From: Ferrovaceae bacterium
GTDB taxonomy: Bacteria; Pseudomonadota; Gammaproteobacteria; Burkholderiales; Ferrovaceae
Direction: 5' to 3'
Assembly (NCBI GenBank): GCA_027457225.1
Contig: DAIDTL010000047.1
Location: 261 to 7,709, forward strand
Length of the DNA stretch: 7,449 bases
Shown here: piece by piece, positions 5,804-7,449 of the stretch
How the letters are laid out: each line of letters begins with the position of its first letter
Numbering within the stretch: the first letter of the stretch is position 1
Translations under genes and position numbers: made by a program
Notes under the pieces: generated by a model
Databases searched by the model: none
The model's input: the letters and a program-made list of their open reading frames with translations, nothing else
Told to the model about the DNA's origin: nothing

Positions 5804-7449
5804 CCTGCCTGTTCAGGCGCTTCACTCCTTCCAGCAGGATCAGGGTCGATGCCCCCACACCGAAGGCACTCAACCACTGCACCAGAGACAATGATTTGAA
5901 GACAAAAACCTGAGTCAGGAGCGGCAGCGTCGTCACCAGAATCAATCCTGCCACTGACAATACCAGGACCCAGATTCCCGCCGTTGGAAACCCGGTAAAA
6001 AGATGCGTCATGCCCGGCCTTGGAGACCGGGACGCCAGGATCAATGCGCCGTTTGCCCCAATCAACGAAATGAATGTCATGGTCCGTGCAGCGTCCGGCG
6101 CCATGCCATGGGCGATGACCCATAAGTATTGGGCACTGGTGATGCCTGTGGCTACCAAACCCAGCGCCAAACTGGTCATCAACTGTCGGGTCGAAATCAG
6201 CGGTTCCGCCGAAGAACGGGGCGCGCCGTCCATAAGCTGCGCATCGGCCAGTTCAGCTTCGAATACGATGGAACAGGCGGGATCAATCACGAGTTCGAGG
6301 AAGGCAATATGCACAGGGGCCAGCACCAAAGGGAGCCCCACGAGCAATGGCAGCATGCTCAGTCCGATGGTGGGCACGTGGACTGCAATGGTGTAGACCA
6401 GGGCCTGACGCAAATTGGCATAGATACGTCGCCCCAATCCGATGGCCGTGACAATGGCCACAAAATCATCCTCCAACAACACCAGGGCAGCCGCTTCACG
6501 CGCCACGTCGGTCCCGCGTTTACCCATGGCAATGCCGATATGGGCAGCCTTGAGTGCCGGGGCATCATTGACGCCATCCCCGGTCATGGCCACGATTTCA
6601 CCTTGCGCCTTGAGAGCCTCCACCAAAGCCAGCTTCTGCGCCGGCGTCACCCGGGCAAATACGCTGGCTTGTTTCACGTGCAATGCCACCTCGGCTTCCG
6701 TCCAGCTGGCCAGTTCTGCCCCGGTAATCACCCGTCCATGATCAATTCCAGCACTCGCAGCGATCGCACGTGCCGTTCTGGGATGGTCTCCTGTGATCAT
6801 GACAACCCGAACCCCAGCCCGACGGCATTGCGCCACGGCTAGCGGAACCTCGGGCCGGAGGGGGTCAGACAGACCGACGAGCCCCACCCACTGAAAGTCA
6901 AAATCATGCTGAATCTCGGGCCACTGTTGTCCCCGATGAATTGCCCGCGCCACACCGAGGACACGTAATCCCTGGTCCGCCATCCGTTCCGCATGGCGCG
7001 CCATTTCCTGGCGCATCAAATCGGGCAGATGGCATAAATCCGCTATGGCCTCTGGGGCGCCTTTGGCGGCCACTATCGGATGCTGGCCCTCCTGCGTGCG
7101 CCACAGATGTGACATGGCGGGCAATTCCGGGGAAAGCTCATATTCATGAACCAATTCCCAATCGGGGTGAAGATGCTCGGTATTGGCAAGATAGTCTCGA
7201 GCAAAAAGATGAAACGCACGCTCCATGGGATCATGGGGCTCAATTTCACTCGCAAGCACCGCATATTCCAATAGCGCGTGGTAGGTTTCCGGCAAGGCGT
7301 CCCGATCCAACCCGGCCACCTCCAGCATTTGGCCTTCCACACAGAGGGCCGTCAGTGCCATGCGGTTTTGAGTCAGGGTGCCCGTCTTGTCCACACAGAG
7401 CACCGAGGCCTCACCCAGTGTTTCGATAGCATTGAGCCCCCCCGTCAGC
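5787..7449 (-). CDS. Cation-translocating P-type ATPase, C-terminal three-quarters (5' end beyond window)
   Basis: The frame is open to the right edge, so the N-terminus, the actuator domain and the first four helices are missing; 553 residues are visible (numbered from the codon at 7448). Phosphorylation site: Asp20 in DKTGTLTQN. Nucleotide-binding domain: KGAPE (129-133). Hinge and P domain: SDPLRPE (194-200), MITGDHP (217-223) and TGDGVNDAPALKAA (289-302). Helices: M5 about 348-371, M6 about 376-395, M7 422-448, M8 456-475, M9 490-511 and M10 522-545. The order resembles P2-type (Ca2+/Na+/K+ pump-like) ATPases. However, M5 reads VHVPT and M6 reads LELVIDP where calcium pumps have SNVGE and VNLVTDG, so the ion is uncertain. 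LSPELPAMSHLW (90-101 in the chain starting at 7403) seems usual for a bacterial subgroup of unknown substrate. The catalytic residues are intact and the gene appears functional. Confidence 0.95.
   Translation of the reverse strand, partial: LTGGLNAIETLGEASVLCVDKTGTLTQNRMALTALCVEGQMLEVAGLDRDALPETYHALLEYAVLASEIEPHDPMERAFHLFARDYLANTEHLHPDWELVHEYELSPELPAMSHLWRTQEGQHPIVAAKGAPEAIADLCHLPDLMRQEMARHAERMADQGLRVLGVARAIHRGQQWPEIQHDFDFQWVGLVGLSDPLRPEVPLAVAQCRRAGVRVVMITGDHPRTARAIAASAGIDHGRVITGAELASWTEAEVALHVKQASVFARVTPAQKLALVEALKAQGEIVAMTGDGVNDAPALKAAHIGIAMGKRGTDVAREAAALVLLEDDFVAIVTAIGLGRRIYANLRQALVYTIAVHVPTIGLSMLPLLVGLPLVLAPVHIAFLELVIDPACSIVFEAELADAQLMDGAPRSSAEPLISTRQLMTSLALGLVATGITSAQYLWVIAHGMAPDAARTMTFISLIGANGALILASRSPRPGMTHLFTGFPTAGIWVLVLSVAGLILVTTLPLLTQVFVFKSLSLVQWLSAFGVGASTLILLEGVKRLNRQVKAAP

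Noticed and set aside
6129..6842. A 237-codon open frame on the plus strand opposite the P-type ATPase
   Set aside because: It lies wholly antisense to conserved ATPase motifs and its product has shadow-like His/Gln-rich composition and no ribosome-binding site worth noting.
7437..7443. Run of seven C (seven G in the coding strand) in the ATPase gene, considered as a frameshift or phase-variable tract
   Set aside because: The frame is correct on both sides (LTGG then LNAIETLGEASV, leading into DKTGT). The tract is short and too close to the window edge to say more.
1..7449. A novel defence, mobile or biosynthetic system
   Set aside because: Every sizeable stretch is taken by ordinary metabolic, transport or envelope genes. 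No repeats, recombinases, toxin-antitoxin pairs or unusual enzyme clusters were seen.

Overview
The window looks like ordinary chromosome of a Gram-negative proteobacterium. Signs of this are two exported proteins with signal peptides that look like outer-membrane proteins, an AmpD muropeptide amidase, a PP0621-family small protein, and a two-subunit (E. coli-type) proton-translocating transhydrogenase. The moderately GC-rich base composition (judged by eye, not computed) and the PP0621-ampD pairing would fit a betaproteobacterium. That placement is an inference; no rRNA or other taxonomic marker is present.

Layout, right to left along the minus strand. A cation P-type ATPase (7449 to 5787) enters from the right edge without its N-terminal part. 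It meets, tail to tail with a 17-bp overlap, an EamA/DMT-family transporter on the plus strand (4886 to 5803). Divergent from the transporter is a minus-strand run: a PP0621-family membrane-anchored zinc-ribbon-like protein (4805-4575), ampD (4574-3996), pntA (3936-2365), pntB (2351-960), an uncharacterised exported outer-membrane-type protein (884-108), and the start of a second exported protein (147 to the left edge). The last gene was found by reading the left edge by hand. It has an ATG with a ribosome-binding site inside the preceding gene, a clear signal peptide and a mature N-terminus resembling OprB-type carbohydrate porins.

How the genes work together. PntA and PntB form one inner-membrane complex that uses the proton gradient to make NADPH from NADH. 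Their stop-to-start gap is short, and the pntB ribosome-binding site overlaps the pntA stop codon. PP0621 and ampD are abutted: one TAG codon separates them in the same reading frame. AmpD acts in cell-wall recycling. The two leftmost genes form a pair of cell-envelope proteins, probably co-expressed. The gaps of 59 bp (ampD-pntA) and 75 bp (pntB-outer-membrane gene) are short enough for one long transcript but could also hold promoters; no convincing promoter or terminator was seen in them.

There are no RNA genes, insertion sequences, CRISPR arrays, attachment sites or long repeats that I can see, and no gene-free stretch over 300 bases. I do not see a previously undescribed system here. The points most worth a second look are the unusual ion-site residues of the P-type ATPase, the hidden edge gene, and the single in-frame amber codon between PP0621 and ampD.
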